64,000 bases of DNA, from contig NC_087077.1 in the NCBI RefSeq assembly GCF_026151205.1, positions 18,336,475 to 18,400,474 of the forward strand, read 5' to 3'. Numbering within the stretch: position 1 is the stretch's first letter; each line of letters begins with the position of its first letter. Both the position numbers and the translations under genes were made by a program. Of the stretch, positions 35,931-48,378 are shown piece by piece. A model generated the notes under the pieces. The model saw only the letters and a list, made by a program, of their open reading frames with translations, had not been told where the DNA came from and did not search any database. The DNA comes from Bolinopsis microptera (Eukaryota; Ctenophora; Tentaculata; Lobata; Bolinopsidae).

Positions 35931-37711
35931 CTTCTATGATCCCCTTAGCTTTTAAGCGCAACGGTCAGATCATCTCCCTCACAGACTTACCACCTTCTGT
36001 TGGGCCGCCAGCACGTTGCCTAGCGACCAGTACCATAGAGTCACGCAGACTCTAATGGTCAGTTACTTTAGCTACCAACTGACGGCACCCTTGCTCTCTT
36101 TTCAGCTTTTGCTGTTTTTGATAGAGGGAGATGATCCAATTTACCGCTCACCTCGATGATCGATCCTGCCCGACTCACCATTGTCGCTCTTAGAACATAT
36201 TATATTAATGACTTGCATTCAATTGTTTAAAAATAAATTATTGATGCCATTAACCCCTTCAATACACAGGACAATAAGTCCACAAGATCAAAACCTAGCT
36301 TATAGAAATCAATACTGGATATCCACCCTTAATAAAGAAGAAGAGAAGAACACCCAATATACAGGAACACCTTACTCTTCGGCCCGTGGAGGTGCCCCGG
36401 TGTGTCCCTCCTTTACACTATCTTTATACTTTTATTATGGTTACTATTTTACTTACTTATTTTACTGACACCACGGCATCAACTTTAACACGACGTTCCG
36501 CAAAAACCGTAAAAGATGTAAAACTAAAACTTTTTTGACTGAGTCAATTGCCTTAATGGCCTTTAAATCAGCATGAAAAATAAAAGATTGGCCAAGAAAT
36601 AAGAATTTTAGTGCCCAAAATTTGGGCCCCCAAGTGGTGTCAAAAACGAAAATTAAATAGGTAATCGCGAATTAAATAGGTAATAGTTATTTTAGTCTCT
36701 TGAGTCTTCACACCATTTTAGGGTTAGACGGGTTCCTGCTAGTATTTATAACTAGGTATGCTAATTAGTTGTTGCTTGGTTCCCCAGAATGCAGGAAAGC
36801 GTTCAACTTAAATTTAAAAGCAGGAGTATTATATTTCAAACAAGTGAAACCCTTGAAAGACAGGCAAACAAATCGTTTCATGATATTATAGTCAATATAG
36901 AATGAACAATATCAATCATCCGCATCGATATAAAATACAATATCATATGATGTAAAATGCACATTTCATTTCAATAACAAAAACTGTTTGAAAATAAGAG
37001 GGGGGGGGGGGTAGGAAATGAGGATTGTTGTAACTCGTTCTGATTTTGTTCTAGATTTTACAAGAACTTTTCCAATGGACTGGCCCGGTGCGCGCCTCGG
37101 ATCATTTCAAAGTAATGTAGACATTTAATTTTAAATTTGGCGTATCGTCCGTCAAAATGTGAACGCAATATAAAAGGCTCAGAACGTATTGAAAATGCAA
37201 TATGGACATGATTTGATTGCAAAACGCAATCATTGAGAGGAAACGATTCAATGATTGTTCCTTTGATATTAGAAAATTATTGACATTGTAATTTTGTATG
37301 CCTGGCCTAGGACACGCTCAGATTCCCCCTTGACTTTGAGTTTGCAACGTGAGACAATTATGAATACTCACATGCCTTCCATTGCCTTCGAGATTGATTA
37401 TCCTTGTACGATCCCATAGACCATGAGTATTTATTTCAGCTTGCAATAGAGAGCTTCTTAATAGTAGTACATCTCAGTACATCTGATTGGTCAAAAAAGG
37501 TAATTTTGGTGATCAAACTAATTGAGCTGGATATGTTCTTCGACGCAGCCGCAGCTGATACACTCCGCGAATTAGATTTAAAATTAAATATAATCCAACC
37601 ATTTCATCTATTAGCACACGAAACCTGTACAGTTTCCAAAAAGCCAGGCCCAGTCCGCGGACTAGTCCATGCACCAGTCCGTGGACTACTATACTAGCCC
37701 AATTTGTTAAG
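35931..37711. other. LINE 3' flank, otherwise no gene seen
   Basis: The first ~550 bp may be the 3' untranslated part of the I-like LINE. An open frame at 37404-37697 (97 codons, plus) shows no motif and overlaps a CAGTCCG.GGACTA duplication near 37650-37690. A 10-G homopolymer sits near 37000. Confidence 0.4.
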
Positions 37712-38049
37712 TACAGTAGTCACCTCTATAACGCGGTATTTGGGACGAATTCGAAAGACTAAGCGTAACATTACCGCGTTGAACGGGGGAACAGCGTTAT
37801 AAATTATACACTTATTTTCGCGCTAAAACATGAACGTGGATGCTATTATGCATTTTAGTTATGATAGAGACATAGTTGGCCAATCATATTTTCTTGAAGC
37901 TTATTATATATCATCACATGAACAAAGTGAACGAGATGACAGGATGTTATTTCGGGATGAAAAACTTTGCCTAAAAGCCGTGCTGTAGTTGCACAGCATA
38001 CAGGCGGACCGCGTTGCATAGGGGTGTGTTATAGAGGGTGAATACTGTA
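37712..38049. mobile_element. Pogo/Tigger-like MITE
   Basis: Flanked by TA on both sides (37712-37713 and 38048-38049). The left end reads CAGTAGTCACCTCTATAACG and the right end, complemented, reads CAGTATTCACCCTCTATAAC. This terminus (CAGTA...CTCTATAACGC) is characteristic of pogo/Tigger members of Tc1/mariner. About 334 bp and non-coding. Confidence 0.8.
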
Positions 38050-38651
38050 ATAGTTCTTATCTTTAAGGTCGTTGGAGTTTATTGGTGTTAAGATAAACCA
38101 AATGAATTGAGCTATCCTGCAAATGTCGACCGAATACCGGATTAAATTGTGTGCTAATATAAATATCCTTTTAATATGATATTGATAAACATCACGAGGC
38201 TAGAACTTGTTTGTAAATATCATGGCATGACCAGCAATTAAGTCTAAGAGGTCGTAAGTGCAGTGATTGTCCTCGATCAAACCCACGTGCTGCATTCAGG
38301 TGATGATATTTAATATTATCATGTTCCTAGCACAAATTGGTGACTGGTGTATTTCCCTGAACTATATTTAAAATAAAAGCACTTAGAAGATGAAATATTC
38401 GAATTCTCGCACACATTTATTGGTTCAGTTCCCATTTGCATTGAACAGCGCTGTGTGACTCAATCTGGGAGTTTCGGTATAATTAACTTACTGTAACACC
38501 TTCAGGCATGATCAAACAATACAAGTTGTATCATATTCTGTATACCATTGACAAGCTGCCAACATATGGTTGAGTTGGTAAAACTTAAAAGTAGTGCGTT
38601 GGAAAAGGTGCACTCAAGAACTTAAAAGAACTGAAATTACTCAAAGCAAAG

Positions 38652-39171
<520 letters not shown>

Positions 39172-39194
39172 AGTTTACCTACTTTCTACAACGT

Positions 39195-39668
39195 TTTATG
39201 CACGAATTTAGAGAATTTTCAGAGATTATAGATATGGGTCAAACTTAGATTTTCTGAAAGTTTCGTAACACAAAGCCTCCATTCTCTTTATTCAAGTAGA
39301 CGAACAATCGTTGTTTCGCGGTATAGGGAGGATAGTGAACCATTTTCGATGATTCAATGGATGGTTCATTCCTTTTTATTGATTATAAGAAACGAACCTG
39401 TGACTACCAGGGCTAACAAGCCCTGAAACGGTGACACCACCATTAATTCGTGTTATACTTATTTGAGTTCCTAGCTTAAAGCGTTCTCATTTTATGAAGA
39501 CAATAATGGAGTGTCACGCCAAGCTTACGAAACTTTCAGGAAATCTAAGTTTGACCTATATCTATAAATTATAGTATAATCTCTGAAATTGTTTTGTAAT
39601 TCTGAGACGAATTACGTGAGTTGTTAAAAGTTTGTGTGTGGGTCTAGTTACTTTTGGGCCACCTTGTA
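39195..39668. mobile_element. Mariner-like MITE, left end lost at GT tract
   Basis: About 80-bp inverted segments (39215-39285 and 39495-39595) share CAGAGATTATA, ATAGATAT.GGTCAAACTTAG and CTGAAAGTTTCGTAA. The right end terminates in ACTTTTGGGCCACCTTGTA, the mariner-type terminus also found at 26985-27000. The left terminus is missing, apparently replaced by the GT expansion. Confidence 0.6.
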
Positions 39669-40160
39669 TTTTAAAAGCAAACCTTTCAGCTTTAATCGAT
39701 ATGACGTTTAGTTAAAGTGAGCATAAAATGTGAGATATTATAACCTCCTGAAACTAAGTAAAGAGGGTCGCAAACGTTGGGTGCATGCTCTCAACACTCA
39801 ACAGTTATCTAAATATAATATAATGGTTTAACTTTAAACACCGTGATATCTGGTCTGAAACCCGTAATATAAATGGTTAGATACCACACAATATTTATTT
39901 GTATTATTTATAGCGCGAATTATTATATTAACACCGTCGATGAAATGCGATGCAGCTTGTCACGCTCGTTAGTAGGAGACAAGCTGCGGAAGGCGAGCAC
40001 GAAACGAAGCCAAGGTATTATTTGTTATAATATTTTCCGGGAATTATATGCACTAAAACCTTGTCAGTCGGTAATTTTCCTCTGGCCCAGCTGAGTCGCT
40101 GACCCTAGTGACCAAAGGACAAAGGCGTAGAGACTGTGTGTATCTACGAAAGTGGTTGTT

Positions 40161-40455
40161 TTGACAAGCGACAGGGCTTGCAACGCAAGGGAAGAAAAAC
40201 GGGAGAAACAATCACAAAGTCCAAATTACATAACTTAGCAAATATAAATTTAAATAATCCTTCACTACAATAATTAAATAAATGTTTATTAGTATTACAT
40301 TATACAATGTAATACAAGAGAAATATATGTTGCAAAAATATGAGATGACAGGATGTTTTTACAAGCGGCAGGGCTTGCAACGCAAGGGAAGAAAAACGGG
40401 AGAAACAATCACAAAGTGCAAATTACATAACTTAGCAACACCTTATATGTGTCAG
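40161..40455. repeat. Direct duplication, ~194-bp period
   Basis: The segment ACAAGCG.CAGGGCTTGCAACG through AATTACATAACTTAGCAA occurs at about 40168-40240 and 40360-40438 with only a few differences, so it is recent. No function is apparent. Confidence 0.85.
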
Positions 40456-41005
40456 TTGTGTCTTCCATGAACAGCTGTCCCAGAGTGCCAAGCACTTGCG
40501 ACTTTAACACGAAAGTATAATATATACGGTAACATAACTAATTGAGACCGAATTTTACTCAACTTGCGTGCAAATTGTAATCCTCCTGTGTTTATTACAG
40601 TCTAGTACAGCGGACACGAACTAAAATTAAGGGCATATCCATCAGTATGGAAGACTTAATTATGAACTACTATGAAGCCAACCTTTCAAATTTTCAGTTA
40701 TTTTATTAATCAATAATAATTTTGTAATGTTACAAAAAAAAGTGTCACGTATATAATTAGAAAATTGCCCTTCAAAAAATCTAAGCGTTCATAACGATCT
40801 TAACTCAATTTGAGAAAAATAGAAGGATTTTCAAACTTTAAAATAAGCAAGTTGCCTCTATGTGCCTTCGAAGACAGAGGCGAGCGCAGGGAAAGTTAAA
40901 TATCTAGAAAACCCATCAAAAATAGGTTAGTTCGAATTAAATAAATTTTAGCGGGAACTTTAAGGTATAGATATGCTATCTGATACTATTATCTAATTTT
41001 AGCCA

Positions 41006-43996
41006 ATGATACCATTATCTGAAGCTATTTATATATTGACGATGCCGGAGTTTGAGAACACTATTAATCGCTACGTCCAATTTTACAAAATGTTAGGTTT
41101 TATAGCCATAACCGAGTCATGGCTAAAGAGTTACATCTCTGACGCTCAGGTGCAGATAAAAGACTATCAATCGTTTAGATCTGATAGACCAGAGAGAGTA
41201 GGAGGAGGTTGCCTCCTCTATGTTCATGACCAGCTAGTGGTGACAGAAACCGATCACTACGAGGATAGAAGCAATAACATGGTCATGTGCTATGTTAAGT
41301 CATGCAACACCCTTTTTGCTACTGTCTACAGGCCCCCTGGAGCAGATACTTCAGGCTGGAAGAACTTACTAGACAGACTGCAAGCCAAAATAGACGCGAT
41401 CTCAGAAAATACAACGGTGCCAGACATATACGTTGTTGGAGATTTCAACTATCCAGAGATAGACTGGGAACATGGAGGCTTAAGAAGTGAAGCCAGGTGT
41501 CATGATTTTATAGAGTTTATAGACCGTAACTTTCTAACACAGGTCGTAAACCAGTCGACAAGAGAAGGTAGCACCCTAGATCTTGTACTTACAAATGTTC
41601 CTAGGTATGTCGCAGAAGTAAAGGTGAACCCCACATCTTTATCAGACCACAGCTTGGTCGAAATTCAGCTTGGTTTTAATATGACTGGAAGAAAGAAGAA
41701 CGAAACCAGCAAGATCGACCCAAACTCTTTCAGGGCAGTTGACTATCACAAAGCCGATTTTGTGGCAATCAGTGATTGCCTTCAGAAAGTCGACTGGCTG
41801 AAGCTCTGGGAACTCTGTGACGAGGACTTGAACGCTTTTCTGGAATTGTTCAAGCTAACAGTGCTCCAGATAACCTTGGAGTTCTCCCCAAAGAAAGAGA
41901 GTGCAGCGGAGATTACCTCAAGAAAGAGAAGAGGGAATAAGCACGTTTATGTCATGAAAAGAAGACGAAGGAAGATGAATGCTAGGATACGTGCATTACA
42001 GGAAATGAATCCTAGCTCGAGTTTAATCCCTAAACTGAAAACGGAGGTTTCACTGCTGTGTTACTCCATACAGGAAGGGACCCTTGAGAAACTGAACAAA
42101 AAAGAACTCCGGGCAGTCGATGCAATAAAGAAGAACCCCAAATACTTCTTTTCGTATGCCAAGCGTCTCCAGAAGACCAGATCTACGATCCCGGTGTTGA
42201 GAGATGAGACTGGGGCATTAGTGGACGACCCCAGTATCAAGTCAGAGTTACTTCAGAAGCAGTACCAGAAGGTATTTAGTAACCCTATGAGTGCCGATAT
42301 TGATGAATGTATGAAGAGTCAAGGATTACCTCAGGGACTGGATTCCGGATTCAACGAGCTAAGCTTCACAAGAAAAGATATCATTGAAGCATTAGGAGAA
42401 CTGGATCCCTATTCGGCCGCACCTGACGGAGAGATTCCTGCTAGGATACTCACAGCCTGCAAAGAACAACTTGCAGACCCGCTTACACTCCTCTGGCAGG
42501 AATCGTTCAGCAGTGGGTATATACCAGCGGAATTAAAAACCCAATATATCACCCCTATCTATAAGAAGGGGGACAGAACGGACCCAGCAAACTATAGACC
42601 AGTGTCTTTAACCTCGCACATCATAAAGACATTTGAGCGTGTAATCAGAAAAAACCTGGTTCGTCATTTGGAAGAGAACATGATGATCAATACGAACCAG
42701 CATGGGTTCAGAAAAAAGAGGAGTTGCATGACGCAGCTTCTCAGTCACATCGAACAGATCTACAAATCACTCAACAATGATGAAGAAGTTGATGTGATTT
42801 ACCTCGACTTTGCCAAAGCTTTTGACAAGGTCGACCATGCAGTGCTGCTAGCCAAGCTTGGTCGATACGGAATTGGTGGTCAGGTTTTAAGGTGGATCAA
42901 AGAGTTTTTGCTAAACAGAAAACAAACAGTCGTTGTTGAAGGTCGCAAATCATCCTTCCAGCCAGTGGCAAGTGGGGTGCCACAAGGGACAGTCCTAGGA
43001 CCGATCCTATTTATCCTGTACATCAACGATCTGTTGAACAGCATTAGCTATAGTAACGGATTCAGCTTTGCAGACGACACAAAGCTGATTGGGGCTATCC
43101 GAGGAATGAGTAGTGTGGAGTTACTGCAAGATGATCTCAACATAGTCATCGAGTGGTCACGTGTTAACAACATGGAGCTACACGAACAGAAGTTTGAGGT
43201 TGTAAACTACCCCCTGAATGGATCAAAAGCTCTAAGAGAGCTCCCGTTCTACCCAGAGACTGTTGAGTATACTACACCAAAAGGACACGCAATATCACCA
43301 CAGGAAACTGTCAGAGACCTTGGAGTGTATGTTAGCAGCAGTAGGTCATGGGGTCCTCACATTGAGAAGACAGTTCAAGGAGCTAGAAAAATGGCGGCTT
43401 GGACATTGAGTGCCTTTAGAGACCGGTCACAAGTAGTCATGCTGACTTTATACAAAAGCATGGTTCGCTCCAAGCTAGAGTACTGCTGTCCAGTCTGGAA
43501 CCCTACAAAAGTCACAGAGATACAAAAGCTGGAGACTGTACAGAGATCCTTTACTAGAAAGATATCTGGCTGCCGTGATCTCCAGTACTGGGACAGGCTG
43601 AAGAAGCTTAAGTTGATGTCCCTCCAGAGGCGGAGAGAGCGTTATTCTATTATTCATGTATGGAAAATTCTTAATGAACATGCTCCGAACGATACGGGCT
43701 TCGAGTTCAAGTCTCATCAAAGGCATGGTATTAAGGCAGAGATCCCAGCCATGAACAAAAGCGCACAGTTGTCGGTAAGAACAGATTACGACAACAGCTT
43801 TAGAGTTAGAGCAGCTCAGCTCTTCAACGTGCTCCCATCGGAGCTCCGGAGTATCACATTGCTAGACAGTTTCAAAGTTGGTCTAGGCAGATTTATGGAA
43901 CAGTACCCAGACACACCACCGGTTCCGGGCTACACTCCGACAAACGATAACTCAATGCTGAGCTGGAGGAGGACGCACTCGATGCAGTTGTCCTGA
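41006..43996 (+). CDS. CR1/L2-like LINE ORF2 (endonuclease + RT)
   Basis: An uninterrupted frame of 996 residues. The APE-type endonuclease occupies roughly residues 25-225: IAITESWL (about 33-40), GDFNYPEIDW (about 143) and SDHSLVEI (about 212). The reverse transcriptase spans about 510-770: YRPVSL, VIYLDFAKAFDKVDH (about 595), SGVPQGTVLGPILF (about 655) and FADDTKLI (about 687) with the catalytic Asp pair. The C-terminus shows LPSELRS...SFKVGL..F(M)EQYPDTP...GY, the usual end in CR1-like elements. The first residues lack the normal N-terminal NARSL-type strand of the nuclease, so the annotated start is probably inside a slightly 5'-truncated or decayed N-terminus. With no stops in almost 3 kb this is a recent insertion. 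No ORF1 is found directly upstream. Retrotransposition would act by target-primed reverse transcription. Confidence 0.93.
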   Translation: MIPLSEAIYILTMPEFENTINRYVQFYKMLGFIAITESWLKSYISDAQVQIKDYQSFRSDRPERVGGGCLLYVHDQLVVTETDHYEDRSNNMVMCYVKSCNTLFATVYRPPGADTSGWKNLLDRLQAKIDAISENTTVPDIYVVGDFNYPEIDWEHGGLRSEARCHDFIEFIDRNFLTQVVNQSTREGSTLDLVLTNVPRYVAEVKVNPTSLSDHSLVEIQLGFNMTGRKKNETSKIDPNSFRAVDYHKADFVAISDCLQKVDWLKLWELCDEDLNAFLELFKLTVLQITLEFSPKKESAAEITSRKRRGNKHVYVMKRRRRKMNARIRALQEMNPSSSLIPKLKTEVSLLCYSIQEGTLEKLNKKELRAVDAIKKNPKYFFSYAKRLQKTRSTIPVLRDETGALVDDPSIKSELLQKQYQKVFSNPMSADIDECMKSQGLPQGLDSGFNELSFTRKDIIEALGELDPYSAAPDGEIPARILTACKEQLADPLTLLWQESFSSGYIPAELKTQYITPIYKKGDRTDPANYRPVSLTSHIIKTFERVIRKNLVRHLEENMMINTNQHGFRKKRSCMTQLLSHIEQIYKSLNNDEEVDVIYLDFAKAFDKVDHAVLLAKLGRYGIGGQVLRWIKEFLLNRKQTVVVEGRKSSFQPVASGVPQGTVLGPILFILYINDLLNSISYSNGFSFADDTKLIGAIRGMSSVELLQDDLNIVIEWSRVNNMELHEQKFEVVNYPLNGSKALRELPFYPETVEYTTPKGHAISPQETVRDLGVYVSSSRSWGPHIEKTVQGARKMAAWTLSAFRDRSQVVMLTLYKSMVRSKLEYCCPVWNPTKVTEIQKLETVQRSFTRKISGCRDLQYWDRLKKLKLMSLQRRRERYSIIHVWKILNEHAPNDTGFEFKSHQRHGIKAEIPAMNKSAQLSVRTDYDNSFRVRAAQLFNVLPSELRSITLLDSFKVGLGRFMEQYPDTPPVPGYTPTNDNSMLSWRRTHSMQLS

Positions 43997-44157
43997 GCAC
44001 GCCCTGCCAAACTCACCAAAACGTACCAAAACGTACGTTACGGTGCAAATGATTTGGAAAATTACCAACGCCCTGACTAGACCGTAAAATCAAACAATTT
44101 GGTTAGTCTTGGCCAAGATACTTAGCAGATAGGAATTCGCCTGTATTAAAGTATTAA

Positions 44158-46182
44158 GCGATCAAACGCTTTAAGTTTGTTAATAAAATAAAAAAATTAA
44201 TAGGAAATATTAAAAAAACCTGGGAATTGATCAACGAACTCAGGGGTAAATCTAAAAAAGATATAAAAGCATCATTCTTAATTGATGGTAGAATTGTAAC
44301 TGAACGCCGTGAGATTGCCAACGGATTTAACATCTACTTCTCGTCTATTGCTCGTAATCTTAATTCAAAAGTTCAATCTTCTGTACCATCTCGTACGGTA
44401 ACTGATGGCAATTTCAATAAAACGAAGTTTAAACAATACCTCAAGGGCAGAGAAAGAATAGTGAACTCTTTTTTTCTCAGCCCCTGTGACGAGGAAGAGA
44501 TAAGTAAAATTATTGGTAGCCTTGAAAATGGGAAGGCAAGTGATATCTCTGTTAAAGTCTTGAAAAAGAGTGTAAATTATCTGTCTGGTCATATCTCTAG
44601 ATTCTTTAATTGGTTCTTGGACAATGGGGTCTTTCCAAACAAGCTTAAAACGGGCTCTATTACACCAATTTATAAAAAAGGAGACTCACGATGCCTTGAT
44701 AACTATCGACCTGTTTCTACATTACCGATATTTGGCAAAATACTTGAAAAAATAATTTATAATAGGTTATATAATTACCTCAGTGCTATGAACGTGATTT
44801 ATGATCGACAATTTGGTTTTAGAAAACAACACTCAACATCTCATGCCGTAAACTATTCTGTCAATAAAATACTTAATGAGATTGAACAGAAAAATCATGT
44901 AATTGGAATATTTATTGATCTAAGTAAAGCATTTGACACAATTGAGCACGATAAACTCCTGCATAAACTTGAACACTATGGAGTAAGAGGTATTGCACTA
45001 AAAACTCTTGCTAGCTATCTAACAAACCGTAGCCAAGTAACTTCTTTTCAAACTGAAAAATCGGACAAGTGTTCAGTTGAGTATGGTGTACCCCAGGGGT
45101 CAGTGTTAGGACCTCTACTATTTCTGATTTATATAAATGATATTGTGAGCTCCTCAAGTTTGGCTGAATTCGTCCTGTTTGCTGATGATACAAATATTTT
45201 TGTGATAGGTCGTTCAGCACAGGAAGCTTTTGAAAAAGCTAATCATGTAATGAAACAGGTCAGTAACTATATGGAGTCTAACAAGTTACATATAAATGCA
45301 GGGAAAAGTTGTTTTATGCATTTTCAGCCAGGTTTGTCAAGAGCAACACAGACCTGTGCTAGAACACGGCCCTTTAACAGGAATCTAACGATTTCAATAG
45401 AGGGCAAAAAGCTAGAAAAAGTTCAATGTACAAAATTTCTTGGGGTGATAATAGACGAACAGCTATGTTGGGAACCACATCTTAATCATTTATCTTTAAA
45501 GCTGAACTCCAGTATTGTATCGATTAAGAGAATTTGCAAATTCATTCCCAAATCTGAATATTTGAAACTATACAATGCTCTTTTTATGTCACATCTTAGC
45601 TATTGTATAAGTTGCTGGGGTGGGATCCCTAAACATAAGCTGAATAAAATCTTTGCTATTCAAAAACGATGTATACGACTGCTATTTGGTAACATTCCCA
45701 ATTTTGATCATAAAGAATACTACTTAACCTGTGCACGTTCAAGAACTTATAACGAACATATGGCTAAAAAGAACTACTGTCTTGAACACACTAAACCGCT
45801 ATTCACTGAGCAGAAAATTATGAACCTGGAGAATCTGCACATGTACCATACATTTATGGAGCTATTCAAAATTCTTAAATTTGATGTCCCCCAGTCGATT
45901 AAAGATCTTTTCAAGTTCTGTCCTAGAAATGAAAAACTTCGTCTGATTGTCCCATTACTGAGGTTAGATATCTCCCAACAGAACTTTTTGTACACCTCTA
46001 CGAAAATATGGAATGATCTCATCCCCTATGTATTCGAAATATGTGATGCTAATGTAGATGGGATAATAATCCCGGGGTCTTCCAAAAATTCAGACTTATC
46101 AGCCTCGTCAGGTATTATTAAATCTAACCTTAAAAAGCACTTGCTATCCCTCCAAAATCGAGGTGACCCTAATATATGGTAA
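44158..46182 (+). CDS. 5'-truncated LINE ORF2 (RT only)
   Basis: An open frame of about 670 codons; the first ATG is at 44227 (651 residues), but the frame is open from 44158 and begins in the middle of the linker between nuclease and RT (KTWELINELRG). RT motifs: YKKGDSRCLDNYRPVS, GIFIDLSKAFDTIEHDKL (about 228 from the ATG), YGVPQGSVLGPLLFLIYIND (about 287) and FADDTNIF (about 317). The C-terminal region includes LSYCISCWGG and the late TSTKIWNDLIPYVF...LK.HLL. The endonuclease is absent because of 5' truncation. It differs clearly in sequence from the upstream LINE, so the two are separate families. Confidence 0.9.
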   Translation, partial: AIKRFKFVNKIKKLIGNIKKTWELINELRGKSKKDIKASFLIDGRIVTERREIANGFNIYFSSIARNLNSKVQSSVPSRTVTDGNFNKTKFKQYLKGRERIVNSFFLSPCDEEEISKIIGSLENGKASDISVKVLKKSVNYLSGHISRFFNWFLDNGVFPNKLKTGSITPIYKKGDSRCLDNYRPVSTLPIFGKILEKIIYNRLYNYLSAMNVIYDRQFGFRKQHSTSHAVNYSVNKILNEIEQKNHVIGIFIDLSKAFDTIEHDKLLHKLEHYGVRGIALKTLASYLTNRSQVTSFQTEKSDKCSVEYGVPQGSVLGPLLFLIYINDIVSSSSLAEFVLFADDTNIFVIGRSAQEAFEKANHVMKQVSNYMESNKLHINAGKSCFMHFQPGLSRATQTCARTRPFNRNLTISIEGKKLEKVQCTKFLGVIIDEQLCWEPHLNHLSLKLNSSIVSIKRICKFIPKSEYLKLYNALFMSHLSYCISCWGGIPKHKLNKIFAIQKRCIRLLFGNIPNFDHKEYYLTCARSRTYNEHMAKKNYCLEHTKPLFTEQKIMNLENLHMYHTFMELFKILKFDVPQSIKDLFKFCPRNEKLRLIVPLLRLDISQQNFLYTSTKIWNDLIPYVFEICDANVDGIIIPGSSKNSDLSASSGIIKSNLKKHLLSLQNRGDPNIW

Positions 46183-46572
46183 CTAATCTATATTATATCT
46201 CAAATTCTACATCTGGTACGGCTCTGCACACATGATATCTCTCTCTGCCATGAAACATGGCTAACCTTTCAAACTATGATTTAAAACATAAACCTAAACT
46301 AAAACTCAACTGGGCTCTCCTATGTCACCAAACTAGACCAATAAGCAATTTTAGCTTAGATAATTATATTTTTCTATATTTGTATAATAAGTTTTATATT
46401 GACGTAGTGGATGGTTGAGGGGGTTTCAAGCACAGGTCACTCTCAAATCCTAAAGATAAGCAGTGGCCTTCGGCACTTGAAACCTCTTCAAACCTCCCCT
46501 GATTTATTTATTATTGATATTGTTTGATTGTGCCGTAAAAATAAATATTTGTTTTATTAAATATTTGTTTTA
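46183..46572 (+). mobile_element. 3' UTR and tandem 3' tail of second LINE
   Basis: Non-coding sequence following the RT stop codon, ending in two copies of AAATATTTGTTTTATT (46541-46572). A short tandem repeat in place of poly(A) is the normal 3' end of many CR1/L2-like LINEs. Confidence 0.65.
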
Positions 46573-46800
46573 TTAATACCCTCTTATTAACATAAGAGGG
46601 TATTCGTGATCACCTATGCAAGATCGTGAAAGCTTATATATTGTCGGTGCAGCAGCTTGTAATCTTGTAACCCATACGAGCCTGAGCTGTTTCTGATTAA
46701 CCAATCCCTCCGGCCCCACTCCGTTGAGACCCGTGTCAGCTCGTAGGCTATCAACATAAGTCATGGCTGGTCTTCCCCTACTCCGCAACCCATGAGTTGG
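46573..46800 (-). pseudogene. LINE ORF2 C-terminal relic
   Basis: The minus strand reads THGLRSRGRPAMTYVDSLRA followed by DTGLNG and later QLRLVWVTRLQAA. RGRP, T.(V/L)D.L..DTGL and the final R..WV(.R) mark the extreme C-terminus of an LINE polyprotein, similar to the relic at 5180-5342. It is short and isolated. Confidence 0.65.
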
Positions 46801-47149
46801 TTCCCACTACTACTATTTATACTAGGTTGGAATAAACTAATCCCACCCCCACTATTACCACTAATAGTTATAGTTATACTAGAGTACTAGGTCTGAACCC
46901 AGCCTTTCCAGACATTTTATATCACTCCCATACTTCAGGGTGGTCACTTTGCTAACGAAGATAGGGGAACATTATTCCTTCCTTTAGTGAGACTTATTAG
47001 CGATTGGACCTTTTGGTAAATGGGAGTTATCCAGTTCATTAAGCTTGTGAACGGTTTTTCATAAGGATATCAGCATTCAGTGGTCGACCTAAAATTAAGT
47101 TATTAACCAGACTTTTTTAACAGTCTTAACCTTAGATTGGGCACAACTT
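46801..47149. other. No gene seen
   Basis: No recognisable exon, repeat or RNA gene. Confidence 0.4.
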
Positions 47150-47505
47150 ATTACTTAATGAAACTGTCTTTAAACCTGTATGGTTGTCCTCCATGTCGTT
47201 TTTGAAATTATCGATAATTGAGGATATCCAGGGGCTGTAGAATCTTCTGCTCGACAGAATCTCATTGGAAATATTTAAATTGACCTTAAAATAGCTCTTC
47301 CAGATCCAGTCTTAAGCTTAAATTAGACACATAACTCATATGGTGAATACATTCTGAAAATGCTGTCATTAAACTTGCATGGTTGAACTTCAGCTGGCCG
47401 TTTATGAAATTACTGATAATTGAGGATATCCAGGGGCTGTAGAATCTTCTGCTCGACAGAATCTCATTGGAAATATTTAAATTGACCGCAAAATAGCTCT
47501 TCTGT
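47150..47505. repeat. ~202-bp tandem duplication
   Basis: The segment GATAATTGAGGATATCCAGG through AATATTTAAATTGACC, continuing into AAAATAGCTCTTC, is present at 47211-47303 and 47413-47505 nearly identically; the preceding 60 bp are also related. It is non-coding. Confidence 0.85.
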
Positions 47506-48378
47506 AAGAACCCCCGGAATTCCTAAGATGCCAGTGTGGTGTAAGAACCCCCATAATTCCTCCTGCTTCCTCTAGATACCAGTGTAGTCAGTGGAAGTCA
47601 TTTGTACGTGATCCCTCCAGAGCGGAGCTGTAATTCCGGGAATATTGGTCTCAGTTAATCGCACTACTGATGAAAGCATAACTACCCTTATTGCTTCCTT
47701 CCCATGGAAAAGTGCCCTTGGGGTTACCCGATTATAGATGAATCGCTAATGAGAGCGGGAACTGGAGGGAGACTTCTCTCCTGTCAACCGTTCATTTCAT
47801 ATCGACTATACTGGGTGAGTACTCCAGACTCCTAGAATCAGGGCTCGTAGATTATACCTATTCGATTATTCTATCGAGAGTTAACCAGGTATATTCATGT
47901 TTCAAGAGCAGTAGGAATGCTTTTGTGGAGCCTTCAATAAGCACTCCGTCCTAGGTTTATCTCAGTATATATTGGATTTGGTCCACCCTTGTAGACGACG
48001 GTAGTTTTCCATCAGACCGCCGGGTCTTACAACAGGAAGATTTGAAAAGAGAATTCCGTATACTTTTAACGCAAAATATAAATATATTTACGGTGATCGT
48101 AAATCAAAAACCATCGAATTCGGATTATACAATATACATGCCCTTATAATTATATTCTTCTAGCCATAAAAAGCATAAAAGTTTACTAAAAATAACTGCG
48201 ATAAGGCTGCACGCATATTATCTGAAACTGCTAACTTCGAAGATCTGGGCGACTCGACAAAAGCCCCAAATGAATTAAGTTATGAAATGATCGGTTTAAC
48301 CTTCACTCTACAGCATGCCGGTGCTTGGTCTAATAGTAAACTGAAGGTTTAACTTTACGTTTCATTTCTGCACGTGAC
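47506..48378. other. No gene supported
   Basis: A partial repeat, GTAAGAACCCCC, occurs at 47512 and 47541. An open stretch at 48180-48351 (plus) ends LTFTLQHAGAWSNSKLKV before a stop, without a recognised family. Nothing further. Confidence 0.4.

Noticed and set aside
43475-43726. Minus-strand ORF inside the first LINE
   Set aside because: Antisense shadow of the RT C-terminal region with no motif of its own.
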